NCBI GenBank assembly: GCA_001802865.1
Contig: MHAF01000021.1
Location: 1 to 57,137 of the forward strand
Direction of reading: 5' to 3'
From: Ignavibacteria bacterium RBG_16_34_14
GTDB taxonomy: Bacteria > Bacteroidota > Ignavibacteria > Ignavibacteriales > Ignavibacteriaceae
Length of the DNA: 57,137 nucleotides
Both the position numbers and the translations under genes were made by a program. A model generated the notes under the pieces. That model had not been told where the DNA came from, did no database searches, and saw nothing but the letters and a program-made list of their open reading frames with translations. This document shows, piece by piece, positions 10,011 to 19,106 of this stretch (positions are counted from its first letter, which is position 1; each line of letters opens with the position of its first letter).

Positions 10011-10069
10011 TTAGATGCAGCACGACCGACTAACAAGCATTATCTAAAATTGCTTCTACTTCTTGCTTT

Positions 10070-10870
10070 TTATTTTGGTTTTACTTTTCTGGAAAGAAAA
10101 TCTTTAATTATTTTATTTACAACCTCTGGTTTTTCAAGTGGAGTTATATGTCCTATACTCGGAATAACATGATATTCAGAGTCTGGAATTGATTGAGCCA
10201 TTTCCTCCATAATGTAGGGCGGTATTAGTTTATCTTTTTCTCCACAAATTAGAAGTACGGGGATTTTTATTTCAGAAAGAAATTCTGTTGTATCTGTTCT
10301 TCCTGCCATTGCAAGGAGGCATCCTTTAACTCCTTCCGCTGAAAAGCTTAAGCTTCTGCTCAATGTTTCTTTATAAATATTACCCGGTTTTGTAATTGAT
10401 TCATCAGCAAAACAGTTTGGAATAAATTCTTCAATAAATCTTTTCACACCAAATTCATTTATTTTTTTTATTCCCTCGGCTCTTTTCAATTTTGCATCAT
10501 TATTATCAGCAACAGATTTAGTATCACATAAAATAAGGGCATTGAAAAGATTCTCATTTTTTTCAACTGCTCTTTGGGCAATATATCCTCCCATTGAAAG
10601 TCCGCATACAACAGGCTTTATAAAATCATTTTCTTTTATAATATAGTGAATATCGTCCGCAAACATTTCTATAGTATATTGTCCATCCCCTACGGCGGAT
10701 TCTCCGAGACCCCTTAAATCATAAGAAATACAAAAATAATTCGAACTTAATGCTTCTATTTGAAAATTCCACATATTATGATCAAAGGGGAATCCGTGAA
10801 TAAAAATTATAGATTGGTTATTTGGATCACCCTTTGGAAATATTACAAAATTATTTTTATTTAGCTTCAT
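10070..10870 (-). CDS. Alpha/beta-hydrolase fold protein
   Basis: A 266-residue cytoplasmic hydrolase with no signal peptide. The oxyanion strand is IIFIHGFPFDHNMW. The nucleophile elbow is CGLSMGGY with Ser92. The acid lies in LLICGEKDKLIPP and the catalytic His in the C-terminal GHITPLEKPEVV. The layout matches the large family of esterases, 3-oxoadipate enol-lactonase-like enzymes and aminoacrylate hydrolases, so the substrate stays open. It is transcribed away from glgA and appears monocistronic. Confidence 0.85.
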   Translation of the reverse strand: MKLNKNNFVIFPKGDPNNQSIIFIHGFPFDHNMWNFQIEALSSNYFCISYDLRGLGESAVGDGQYTIEMFADDIHYIIKENDFIKPVVCGLSMGGYIAQRAVEKNENLFNALILCDTKSVADNNDAKLKRAEGIKKINEFGVKRFIEEFIPNCFADESITKPGNIYKETLSRSLSFSAEGVKGCLLAMAGRTDTTEFLSEIKIPVLLICGEKDKLIPPYIMEEMAQSIPDSEYHVIPSIGHITPLEKPEVVNKIIKDFLSRKVKPK

Positions 10871-10914
10871 ACTTCTAAATTATTTCAATTTAAAACCATT
10901 CGGAAGGGAAAAAT

Positions 10915-11010
10915 ATGAAATTAACTGTTGCTATTTCTCTAATAATTTTATTAACTGCAAGCTTATATGCACAGCAAGATACAATTATTTTTTACAAATG
11001 GATACCTTAA
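10915..11010 (+). pseudogene. 31-residue signal-peptide stub, likely gene remnant
   Basis: An ATG with a purine-rich leader (GGAAGGGAAAAAT) opens a 31-codon frame. It encodes a convincing signal peptide (MKLTVAISLIILLTASLYAQ), eleven further residues, then TAA. Nothing after the stop extends the frame, and the bases up to 11191 show only a weak TATGGA/TCCATA hairpin (11016-11032). It looks like the 5' end of a secreted-protein gene whose remainder was deleted. A real tiny exported peptide is less likely but possible. Confidence 0.4.
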
Positions 11011-11191
11011 AACAGTATGGAAAACCTCCATACCTAATACCATAAACTTCCCATTTAATAAAAATTATTTATAAATTGAATCAATATTCGTAATACAAGA
11101 TTTATTCTGTTAATAATAGAACTAAGATGAGAGACCTATATTTAAAAATAAATTTCCTTATACCTATATACCATATACCTAAAACTGCTTT

Positions 11192-12658
11192 ATGAAAATT
11201 GCTTTTGTCTCTTCCGAAGTTGAACCTTACGCAAAAACAGGTGGACTTGCTGATGTTGCGGGATCGCTGCCAATTGCTCTTGAAAAGCTGGGCTGTGAAG
11301 TAAAGGTTTTTATGCCTAAATATTTTCAGATTAATGAAGATAAATATGAACTTCACTTTAGCTGGGATATTGGTGAAATGCTGATAGGGGTTGCCGGCCA
11401 TACTAGATCAGCTCATCTTCATCAGGCTACACTTCCAAATTCAAATGTCCAGATAAATTTTATAGACTGCCCTCACTACTATCACCGCGGGCATATTTAT
11501 ACTAATGATAGGGATGAAGACGAAAGATTCATTCTCCTTTGCAAAGGAGTTATTGAAACCCTTCAAAGAATGAAATGGGTTCCTGATATTATTCACTGCA
11601 ACGATTGGCAGACAGGTTTACTTCTTCTTTTTATAAAGGATAATTATGGTTGGGATCGTATGTTTGATAAAACAGCATTTCTATTTACAATCCACAATAT
11701 TGGTTACCAAGGAAGATTTCCAAAAGACACAATGTTCAAAGCTGAACTTAAGGGCGACTACTTTTACCCCGGGGGGCCTGTTGAATTAGATGGAACGGTT
11801 TGCTTTATGAAGGCTGGAATTCTTTTCTCTGAAATAATCAGTACTGTAAGTAAAACTTATGCAAATGAAATTATTACTCCAGAATATGGTGCGGGAATGA
11901 ATAATGTTCTTCTTACAAGAAAAAATGATCTTTATGGAATAATTAATGGCGTTGATTATAGCATATGGAATCCTGAGACTGACAAATTAATTCCATTCAG
12001 ATATTCAAGTAATTATCTTACAGGAAAATTGAAGAATAAAAAATTCCTTTTAGAACATGCCAATCTCCCTTTTGATGAGAATGTGCCGTTAATAGGAATT
12101 GTCTCAAGGATGGTTACACAAAAAGGATTTGATATTTTTGCCGATGCTATCGGAAATCTTGTTAATCTTCCGGCTCAATGGGCTATTCTTGGAAGCGGCG
12201 AAGACAGGTTTGAAGACTTATTCTTAAACATGACTCATCATCTGCCGGGTAAAGTTTTTACTTACATAGGATATAATAATGAACTTGCTCATCTAATTGA
12301 AGCTGCTTCAGATATTCTGCTGATGCCATCCCGTTATGAACCTTGCGGTTTAAACCAGATTTACAGTCTTAAGTATGGCACTGTCCCTATTGTAAGAAAA
12401 ACCGGGGGACTTGCAGATACTGTTCATGACTGGCACGAATACTTGGGCAATGGCGAAGAAACCGGAACAGGATTTTCATTTAATGATTATTCAAGCTATG
12501 CACTTTATACCACCGTGGAAAGGGCAATGCGAACTTTTTATGATAAAGAAACCTGGAGAAAGATCCAAAGAAATGGAATGGCTAAAAATTATTCCTGGGA
12601 TAAATCTGCAAAAGAATATATAGAGCTTTATAAGAAAGCTATAGAGAAGAGGAGATAA
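11192..12658 (+). CDS. glgA: Glycogen (starch) synthase, ADP-glucose type
   Basis: A GT5-family retaining glucosyltransferase that extends alpha-1,4-glucan chains from ADP-glucose. The N-terminal substrate motif KTGGLADV is at residues 15-22. The C-terminal GT-B domain shows GIVSRMVTQKGFDI, the conserved EPCGLNQ region (SRYEPCGLNQIYSLKYGTVP) and RKTGGLADTV. The 488-residue length is normal. No other glg gene is adjacent. The next gene, 17 bases downstream, is a TPR-like hypothetical that may share the transcript. Confidence 0.95.
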   Translation: MKIAFVSSEVEPYAKTGGLADVAGSLPIALEKLGCEVKVFMPKYFQINEDKYELHFSWDIGEMLIGVAGHTRSAHLHQATLPNSNVQINFIDCPHYYHRGHIYTNDRDEDERFILLCKGVIETLQRMKWVPDIIHCNDWQTGLLLLFIKDNYGWDRMFDKTAFLFTIHNIGYQGRFPKDTMFKAELKGDYFYPGGPVELDGTVCFMKAGILFSEIISTVSKTYANEIITPEYGAGMNNVLLTRKNDLYGIINGVDYSIWNPETDKLIPFRYSSNYLTGKLKNKKFLLEHANLPFDENVPLIGIVSRMVTQKGFDIFADAIGNLVNLPAQWAILGSGEDRFEDLFLNMTHHLPGKVFTYIGYNNELAHLIEAASDILLMPSRYEPCGLNQIYSLKYGTVPIVRKTGGLADTVHDWHEYLGNGEETGTGFSFNDYSSYALYTTVERAMRTFYDKETWRKIQRNGMAKNYSWDKSAKEYIELYKKAIEKRR

Positions 12659-12675
12659 CTTTTTAACTATATACT

Positions 12676-13215
12676 ATGCTGCGTTTTACAAAAAAATATA
12701 TTGAAAATATTTTCAGGAATTCAGATTCTCCGGATGAGCTTTTCGATACATTCAAAATTGCGTTAGCTCAAGGGATTCGGGATTCAAATATTTACAGATT
12801 GCTGCTTTGGAATAAGGCATTATCCCCCGATGAAATTATGATGTTTGCAGAAAAAATCTGTAAAGAAAATCCCGAATTATGTTACCAGATTTATTCCTGG
12901 GTTGGAAGAATTTTTTCAACAATTTCGGTTTATAGTGAATACAATGAAAAAGCTTTTGAATATTTTAAGAAGGCCGCCAAATCAAATCCCGCTGCATACG
13001 AGCCTTACATTTCAATCACTAAACTTTACAACGATGATTTAAATCTCCCGGATTTAAATCTTATAATAAAAGCTGTTGAGAAAGGATTAGAAACCGTAGA
13101 TAAAAAAAGTAAGCTTTGTTTTACAATTTCCAAACTATATAAATTAAATAGCGATATAGAATCAGCTAATGCCTACCAGAAGCTTGGGGAAAAATACCAG
13201 CGGGAAGGGAAGTGA
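12676..13215 (+). CDS. Helical TPR-like hypothetical protein downstream of glgA
   Basis: A 179-residue all-helical protein with no signal peptide. Residues about 95-179 look like two or three degenerate tetratricopeptide units: NEKAFEYFKKAAKSNPAAYE, PYISITKLYNDDLNLPDLNL, and SKLYKLNSDIESANAYQKLG. The N-terminal 90 residues are helical but have no recognised motif. It begins 17 bases after glgA and ends 15 bases before the convergent patatin gene, so it is probably read with glgA. A scaffolding role is only a guess from the TPR-like repeats. Confidence 0.6.
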   Translation: MLRFTKKYIENIFRNSDSPDELFDTFKIALAQGIRDSNIYRLLLWNKALSPDEIMMFAEKICKENPELCYQIYSWVGRIFSTISVYSEYNEKAFEYFKKAAKSNPAAYEPYISITKLYNDDLNLPDLNLIIKAVEKGLETVDKKSKLCFTISKLYKLNSDIESANAYQKLGEKYQREGK

Positions 13216-13229
13216 GTTTCAGCTGGCGG

Positions 13230-15938
13230 TTAATAGTAGTATCCTATGGAAAAGTAAAACAAAACATCTCCCCAGCTTATTGGATTATCCGGTAAGTCTT
13301 TTACAAATAGAAAGCTTCTTCCAATAGAAAAATCAGCAGGGCCAATTGGTGTTTCTAAAGAAATGGTTCCGCCAATTCCATGTTTTAAATCTTTAAATCT
13401 TATCTGTTCCTGTTCTTCCCAGGTTGAGCCAAGATCATATCTAAGACGAAGATATGTATCAAAAAAAATCTTGAATGGGAAGTGAAGAGTATACTCTAAA
13501 GAGCTCAGGAAAATTTGCCTTCCTCTAAACTCATTATCTCTCATTCCAAAGAAAGAATTTTGACCACCAAGAGAATATTGTTGGCTTATCGGCAGTGTCT
13601 TATCACCAAACCCCATCATTACTCTTGGCGCCAATGTATGAACATCGTTAATAGTGAAATAACTTTTATAATCAAAGCCAATATTAGTAAAACCTATTTC
13701 GCCGCCAAGAAAAGATGAGGCTGTTTCATAAGAACCGGTAAAATAAACTCCCTTGGTTGGATATGGATACCTATCCTGCGAATCTATTGTTGAATTTACC
13801 TTAAGACTAACAATTTTAGTTTTATATGGATCCTCCGGCGATTTATCCAGGTTTTTTATTTCATCAAACTGGTATTTACCTTTGAAAATAAGGTTGCCGA
13901 ATTTCTCAACCTGGGTCCCAACAGAAACGGACGATCCATAATAAATTTGCCTGTATTCCCCAATCCTTATTCTTGAAAAAGATTTCTCTGATGTTGTTGG
14001 TTCGTTTGTATAAACATGAACATCCTGAAACTGGTAGTATGCATCTATTTTGTAAGTAAGATAGGTATTAAATATTCTGTTTGCTCTGTGTTCCAAAATG
14101 TATCCTCTGTTTCTTGTCCCCCCATAAAGAAGAAGTCCAAGCTCGGTTGCTGTTCCAAAAAGATTTTCATCTCTTAAATCAAAACTAAATTGCGCATGAT
14201 ATTCATTATCGGCCCTGAATCCCAGTCGTAAAAGCCCTGCTGTCCTTTCAAGTACTTTAAGAACAACTATATTTCTCTCATTTTCTTTTTCAACTGTAAG
14301 AATTAAATCTTCAAAAAGATTAGTGCTTCTAAGATTTGTAAGCCCCTGCGATATTTCCTGGTAAAGGAAATAATCACCGGCTTTAACAGGAAACTCTCTT
14401 GTTATCACATTTGGGTTTGTGGTTTTATTTCCCTCAACTATAATTTGAGAAATAATCCCCTCATCAAAAGATAAAGAAAGCCTCCCGGTAACTCTATCAA
14501 AATTTATTTCTTCAAGTGCCGCAAGGGAATACCCATTAGAACGGTATAAATTTATTATGTCAACAATTAATGAATATGTTATTTTCCCATTATAGCTTCC
14601 ACCAATATATTTTCCTGTTATTAAATTCACACTATCTCTTTTGGGAATTGTTATTCCGAAGCATTCAATTTTTTTAATTTCGGGATAGTATTCCGGTACA
14701 AAGTGCAGCTCTGTATGTTTTCCTTCATTAGAAATCTCTGCTTTCAGATCTTTAAAATCTCCTTTTTCAAATAATGAATAAAGATCCATTTTTATTTCAC
14801 TTAAAGAAACAGAGTCTTCGGCGGCATATTTTTTAAGAAGTGGCTCTTCCCAAGGATAAGCAGAATTATTATTTTTTATATTTGTAAAATATTTTTCTTC
14901 CTCTGCGAAAGTGATGTTTTTATACTCTTCTGAGTTAATCTTATTTTGAATGTCCTTAAGTAACGGCAATGTGCTGAAATACCCGGTTGCTACAACATTA
15001 TCAAGATTATCAAAATCTGTTGCTGATCTTTCTTTTACATCAGGAGAAATTACAACATCCGCAAAAGATAGTTGGTTTTCATTCAGCAGTTTCATAGGAA
15101 TGCTGATCACCTGATCGGCAATTATCCAAGGAAGCTCGAGATCTTCTCTTGAATAAAGCTCGCTGGTAGTATTAACAGCAATCACTATGTTAGCACCAAG
15201 TTCCAAAGCAATTTTAACGGGAATATTGGCCACCAAGCCACCATCAACTAAAATTAAACTGTCTTTTAAAACCGGCGATAAGAAAAAAGAAACGCTTGAG
15301 CTTGCTCTCATTGCCTGGCTTAACGAACCTTTATCTAAAATAACCGGTTCGCCTGTAATAAGATTTGTGCAAACTGCTCTGAATTTTATTTTAAGATCAT
15401 CAAAACTGTAAGAATGAACCGGTGCCTGCAGTGTTAACAAGTTAAGATAATTTGAAAGCTTATGCCCGGTATTAATTGAGGTTGGTATTATAGGCGAAAA
15501 TCCATCGAGCCTTATTGTTAAGATTGCTTTATCTTCTGTAATTTTTTGATCTACAAATAATTCTCTTCTGTCGGTTTCGGCAGCAGGAGATAATAAATCA
15601 TCCCAGTCTGTATTTACTGCAATTGAATCAAGTTGGTCAATAGAATAACCTGCTGCATAAAGTCCTCCAATAATACTTCCCATACTTGTACCAACTATCA
15701 TATCTATTTTAATGCCTGCTTCTTCAAGAGCTCTTAAAACGCCAATTTGCGCCAGACCTCTAGAACCTCCGCCGCTTAAAGCTAGTGCAACAATTAGTTC
15801 CCTTTTGGGAATTTTTTCTTCAAGACCAAATGGAAGAGAGTTTGTTCTATAATCTATTCTAACAGTATATGGATTTTGACCCAAAGATTTGGAAAAGCAC
15901 AACAGGAATAGGAAAATTATTTTGGTTAATACTGACAT
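13230..15938 (-). CDS. Patatin-like phospholipase fused to POTRA and BamA-type beta-barrel
   Basis: A 902-residue three-part outer membrane protein with a signal peptide (residues 1-20). The patatin domain at about 48-330 has the oxyanion GGGSRG (56-61), nucleophile Ser85 in GTSMGS, and Asp232 in VDGGLVANIP, the full Ser-Asp dyad. A linker and POTRA-like part follow (about 430-590, with GNKTTNPNVITREFPVKAGD). The C-terminal 300 residues form an Omp85/surface-antigen barrel ending in SIGYYY. This resembles PlpD-type (type Vd) patatin autotransporters, although the barrel is BamA-like and large. The enzyme should act on phospholipids at the cell surface or in the periplasm. Confidence 0.88.
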   Translation of the reverse strand: MSVLTKIIFLFLLCFSKSLGQNPYTVRIDYRTNSLPFGLEEKIPKRELIVALALSGGGSRGLAQIGVLRALEEAGIKIDMIVGTSMGSIIGGLYAAGYSIDQLDSIAVNTDWDDLLSPAAETDRRELFVDQKITEDKAILTIRLDGFSPIIPTSINTGHKLSNYLNLLTLQAPVHSYSFDDLKIKFRAVCTNLITGEPVILDKGSLSQAMRASSSVSFFLSPVLKDSLILVDGGLVANIPVKIALELGANIVIAVNTTSELYSREDLELPWIIADQVISIPMKLLNENQLSFADVVISPDVKERSATDFDNLDNVVATGYFSTLPLLKDIQNKINSEEYKNITFAEEEKYFTNIKNNNSAYPWEEPLLKKYAAEDSVSLSEIKMDLYSLFEKGDFKDLKAEISNEGKHTELHFVPEYYPEIKKIECFGITIPKRDSVNLITGKYIGGSYNGKITYSLIVDIINLYRSNGYSLAALEEINFDRVTGRLSLSFDEGIISQIIVEGNKTTNPNVITREFPVKAGDYFLYQEISQGLTNLRSTNLFEDLILTVEKENERNIVVLKVLERTAGLLRLGFRADNEYHAQFSFDLRDENLFGTATELGLLLYGGTRNRGYILEHRANRIFNTYLTYKIDAYYQFQDVHVYTNEPTTSEKSFSRIRIGEYRQIYYGSSVSVGTQVEKFGNLIFKGKYQFDEIKNLDKSPEDPYKTKIVSLKVNSTIDSQDRYPYPTKGVYFTGSYETASSFLGGEIGFTNIGFDYKSYFTINDVHTLAPRVMMGFGDKTLPISQQYSLGGQNSFFGMRDNEFRGRQIFLSSLEYTLHFPFKIFFDTYLRLRYDLGSTWEEQEQIRFKDLKHGIGGTISLETPIGPADFSIGRSFLFVKDLPDNPISWGDVLFYFSIGYYY

Positions 15939-16014
15939 TTACTTAGAGAGATATTTTATGCTGCATAAAAATAGCATATTTCTATCCCTTTAATAAATAT
16001 AATATGGGGAGACC

Positions 16015-17865
16015 TTACCTCTTTTTTCTTTGCTGCTGCTGCTTTTGTTCAGCTGCTTCCATTAGTCTTGACATAAATCCTTTTTTCTTCTTAGGATTTT
16101 TTACGGGCTCAAGCACCATTCCATCATGCTTGTGGTTTATGTAATACTGCTGACCAATAGAAAGAATATTGAACATGAAATAATAAAGATTAAGTCCCGA
16201 TGGGAAGCTCATAAAAAGGATTGTAAGCATTACGGGCATTATATAAACAAGCGCCGCCTGTTTTGGATCTTTTATGCTCATCTTTTGTTGAACAAAAGTC
16301 GTAATCCCCATTAGAAGAGCAAGTCCGGCAATTTGGTCAATACCAAAAATCGGAAGTTTAAAAGGAAGTTTTGCTATTACATCTGGCCTCGAAAGATCCG
16401 TAATCCACCCAACAAAGTGCTGCTGTCGAAGATCAATCGCAATCTGGAACAATCCCCACAATGCAATGAAAATCGGCATCTGAAGAAGCAACGGGAAACA
16501 GCCCCCTGCTGGATTGACTCCATATGTGGAATATAATTTCATCGTTTCTTTGTTCATTTTTTGCGGATCATCTTTAAATTTCTCTTTAATCTCATTTATC
16601 TTTGGCTGAAGAAGCTGCATCTTTTTCATCGACTGCATGCTTTGTTTTGTAAGGGGATAAATAACTATTTTTATAATGATTGAGAAAACAATTATTACAA
16701 TGCCATAATTAGGAATGAATCCATGAAGAAAGTTGAATAGGGGAAGAAGCACAAACTCAGCAACTGGTCTTACAATAAATTTTAAACCAAAAAAGCTTCC
16801 GAAATCTACTATCGCTTCAAAATGATTTTCATATTCCTTCAAAATGCCATAATCTACAGGACCAATATAAATGTTAAAATATTTTGATTCGATGTCTGCG
16901 TTTTTAAAAGGAATTATAAATCTTCCACTGTAAACTTCTTTTATGCCGGCATTATCTGTCTGCTCTCTATATCCTTTAATGTAAGCTCCATCAACGCCTG
17001 AAGGATCCTGAGGGGCAATGATTGCAGCAAAATATTTGTTTCGTATTCCAAGCCAATCAACTCTACCAGTAAAATCTTCTTCAACTGTTTCACCAACATC
17101 TGAAGCATCTATAATTACCTGTTCCTCTCCATAATAAACACTTGCGTTTGAAAAGTTTGCTTCATCAACTGAGTTTTCTTCTACGAATCTAATTCCACTC
17201 TGCCAAACAAAATCATAAGCATTATTGCTTATAATGTTATTTAATCCGATTAACTGAATGTTAGAAAGAATGTTGTATTTGTTTCCATAAAAGGTGAACA
17301 TCTTTTTTATTTCGCCATTCTCACCAGCACGTACAGAGAATTCCAATGTTAGGCTGTCTGTATCGGTTAGTCTATAACTATCTCTATCTGCAGTTGAAGA
17401 AAAATTAAGTTTGTTGGTGTTTATTGCTTTTCCATCTGTTGTAACAAAAGCAAGGTCGTAAGGATTGCCCATTGAATGATTTATTAACTGCACCATTGTT
17501 TCATATGTTGCGGTGTCAGCTTCTGCAGAATACCAATTATTAAATTCCTTAAGAAAATACTTCCTTAAATTCGCACCGCGAGTTGATAACTCAATTACGG
17601 CAACGTCATTTTCAACTGTTATAATTCGCTCTTGTTTGTCTACATACTCAAAATATTTGCCAAGGCTCTGCGTATCTTTCTCGGCTTCTTTAAGATCAAT
17701 CTCCCTCTTCTGTTCAATTGTTTTTGCTATAGTGTCTTTTAGTACCTCGGTAGTATCTTTTTGTTGGATTACCTTTTGGGGTGGAGGTGTTGGTGTATTT
17801 AAATACAGCCATATAATCAGAATTGCCCCAATAATAACAAATGCTAATATTGTTTGTTTATCCAT
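16015..17865 (-). CDS. yidC: Membrane protein insertase YidC
   Basis: YidC inserts and folds inner-membrane proteins alone or with SecYEG. The 616-residue protein has an N-terminal membrane helix (residues 4-24), a large periplasmic beta domain (about 60-355), and the conserved Oxa1-type five-helix core (about 360-580). The core includes the cytosolic hairpin QPKINEIKEKFKDDPQKMNK and VNPAGGCFPLLLQMPIFIAL. The C-terminus is strongly basic (QQQQRKKR), as expected for ribosome contact. It is the last gene of the leftward rpmH-rnpA-yidD-yidC cluster. Confidence 0.97.
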   Translation of the reverse strand: MDKQTILAFVIIGAILIIWLYLNTPTPPPQKVIQQKDTTEVLKDTIAKTIEQKREIDLKEAEKDTQSLGKYFEYVDKQERIITVENDVAVIELSTRGANLRKYFLKEFNNWYSAEADTATYETMVQLINHSMGNPYDLAFVTTDGKAINTNKLNFSSTADRDSYRLTDTDSLTLEFSVRAGENGEIKKMFTFYGNKYNILSNIQLIGLNNIISNNAYDFVWQSGIRFVEENSVDEANFSNASVYYGEEQVIIDASDVGETVEEDFTGRVDWLGIRNKYFAAIIAPQDPSGVDGAYIKGYREQTDNAGIKEVYSGRFIIPFKNADIESKYFNIYIGPVDYGILKEYENHFEAIVDFGSFFGLKFIVRPVAEFVLLPLFNFLHGFIPNYGIVIIVFSIIIKIVIYPLTKQSMQSMKKMQLLQPKINEIKEKFKDDPQKMNKETMKLYSTYGVNPAGGCFPLLLQMPIFIALWGLFQIAIDLRQQHFVGWITDLSRPDVIAKLPFKLPIFGIDQIAGLALLMGITTFVQQKMSIKDPKQAALVYIMPVMLTILFMSFPSGLNLYYFMFNILSIGQQYYINHKHDGMVLEPVKNPKKKKGFMSRLMEAAEQKQQQQRKKR

Positions 17866-17900
17866 TTTGCCAATGCCATTCTTCGGTAAAATTCCAAACT

Positions 17901-18113
17901 TTAATGTATGGGGTCATATCCACCTTTACTGAAAGGATTGCATCTTAAAATTCTCCATGCCGTCTTTATTCCGCCTTTGATAATACCATATTTAGCAATA
18001 GCCTCTATTCCATATTCAGAGCAAGTGGGATAAAATCTGCAGGATGGCGGTAAAACCGGAGATATAATTTTTTGATATCCTTTGATAAGAAATATAAATA
18101 ATCCTTTCATCAC
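17901..18113 (-). CDS. yidD: Membrane protein insertion efficiency factor YidD
   Basis: A 70-residue member of the YidD family. It has the diagnostic cysteines and motif [20 protein letters not shown], then [11 protein letters not shown] and [16 protein letters not shown]. YidD sits at the inner membrane face and helps YidC-dependent insertion. It overlaps the rnpA stop by 4 bases and lies 35 bases before yidC, the conserved order. A short amphipathic helix at the N-terminus ([15 protein letters not shown]) fits peripheral membrane association. Confidence 0.95.
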   Translation of the reverse strand: MMKGLFIFLIKGYQKIISPVLPPSCRFYPTCSEYGIEAIAKYGIIKGGIKTAWRILRCNPFSKGGYDPIH

Positions 18114-18514
18114 AATGTTTTCTTTATAATGCTCAGTGCTTCTAAGACCCCCGGAACAATTTCATTTAAACCTATCTTCTTGTTTTTCTTTTCACTCAAA
18201 GCATATGCAGAAAAGATAAGTTTAATATTTTTTCCTGCATTTATACTTGATGAGATAATTTCCCGCTTATTCAATCTATATGCTTCTTTAATTAATCTTT
18301 TAACCCTATTTCGCCAGACAGCCTTTCCAAGTTTTTTTGAAACAACGGCGGCTATTTTTACAGCCTTTTCGGAATTTTCTTTTATAAGATATATGGCTTT
18401 AATTTTTTGATCGCTGGATATTAATATTTTACCGGAAGAGTAGAGTTCATCAAAATCTTTTTTACTTTTTATTCTTTCTCCTGAGGAAAGACCCTGTTGT
18501 TTCTTTGGAACCAT
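18110..18514 (-). CDS. rnpA: Ribonuclease P protein component
   Basis: RnpA is the protein subunit of RNase P, which cuts the 5' leader from tRNA precursors. The 134-residue sequence is basic and contains the central RNR-type motif as [16 protein letters not shown], with [16 protein letters not shown] matching the family signature. It starts 17 bases after the rpmH stop and overlaps yidD by 4 bases, a conserved operon order next to oriC. Confidence 0.93.
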   Translation of the reverse strand: MVPKKQQGLSSGERIKSKKDFDELYSSGKILISSDQKIKAIYLIKENSEKAVKIAAVVSKKLGKAVWRNRVKRLIKEAYRLNKREIISSSINAGKNIKLIFSAYALSEKKNKKIGLNEIVPGVLEALSIIKKTL

Positions 18515-18531
18515 CTCTTTGCGAAAAGCAA

Positions 18532-18678
18532 TTATTTCTCATCGCTAACAGTTAATTTTTTTCTTCCTTTTGCTCTTCTGCTTGCCAGAACTTTTCTGCC
18601 ATTCTTGGTCTTCATCCGTTCTCTGAAACCATGTTTATTTTTTCTTTTACGATTGCTTGGCTGATATGTTCTTTTCAT
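18532..18678 (-). CDS. rpmH: Ribosomal protein bL34
   Basis: A 48-residue, strongly basic protein. It begins [20 protein letters not shown] and continues [20 protein letters not shown], which is the full L34 signature. L34 is part of the 50S subunit. It is the first gene of the leftward cluster and faces the dnaA gene across the origin region. Confidence 0.97.
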   Translation of the reverse strand: MKRTYQPSNRKRKNKHGFRERMKTKNGRKVLASRRAKGRKKLTVSDEK

Positions 18679-18849
18679 AAACTTGCCTTAATTGATTTTT
18701 CCTTAAAATTAGATTACAAAGATACTAAATAATAGAATCTCTGCCCAAATTTTAAACTAGTAAAAAATTTTTCTGTTTCAATGAAGAATTAATTTGCACG
18801 AATAAACTTTACTTCATATTTTTTGTAACAAGAGAGGCGCAATAAAATC

Positions 18850-19106
18850 TGTGAATATCTTGTGGATAATTTTTATTTGTGAAAACGTTCCACAGAATTC
18901 ACTTTACCGCCCGCTTAAAATTTAAATTCATACTTTGTGTGTGGTTTTTCAAAATAAATTCTGTAAGTATCTATGCATAAGGGGTTTCCCTTGCCGCATG
19001 TAATGTTAACATGTTGTGGATATCTTTTGGTGATTTGTTAATATTACGTTGCCGTAAGATAAATTCCGGGTTTTTAATAAAGATACTTGTTGTGGATAAT
19101 TAAAAA
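18850..19106. other. Probable chromosome replication origin with DnaA boxes
   Basis: The intergenic region between rpmH and dnaA holds two exact DnaA boxes in the TGTGGATAA orientation (18861-18869 and 19091-19099). There is also a one-mismatch box TGTGGATAT (19015-19023) and a weaker TGTGAATAT (18850-18858). The surroundings are AT-rich. Genes diverge from here: rpmH-rnpA-yidD-yidC go left and dnaA-dnaN-recF-gyrB-gyrA go right, the classic oriC arrangement. The last box lies 8 bases before the dnaA ATG and may also serve autoregulation. The dnaA-dnaN spacer has only one poor box, so this side is favoured. Confidence 0.65.

Noticed and set aside
18850-19106. Small protein genes in the rpmH-dnaA gap
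   Set aside because: No open frame with a ribosome site or motif was seen; DnaA boxes and AT-rich DNA explain the region better.
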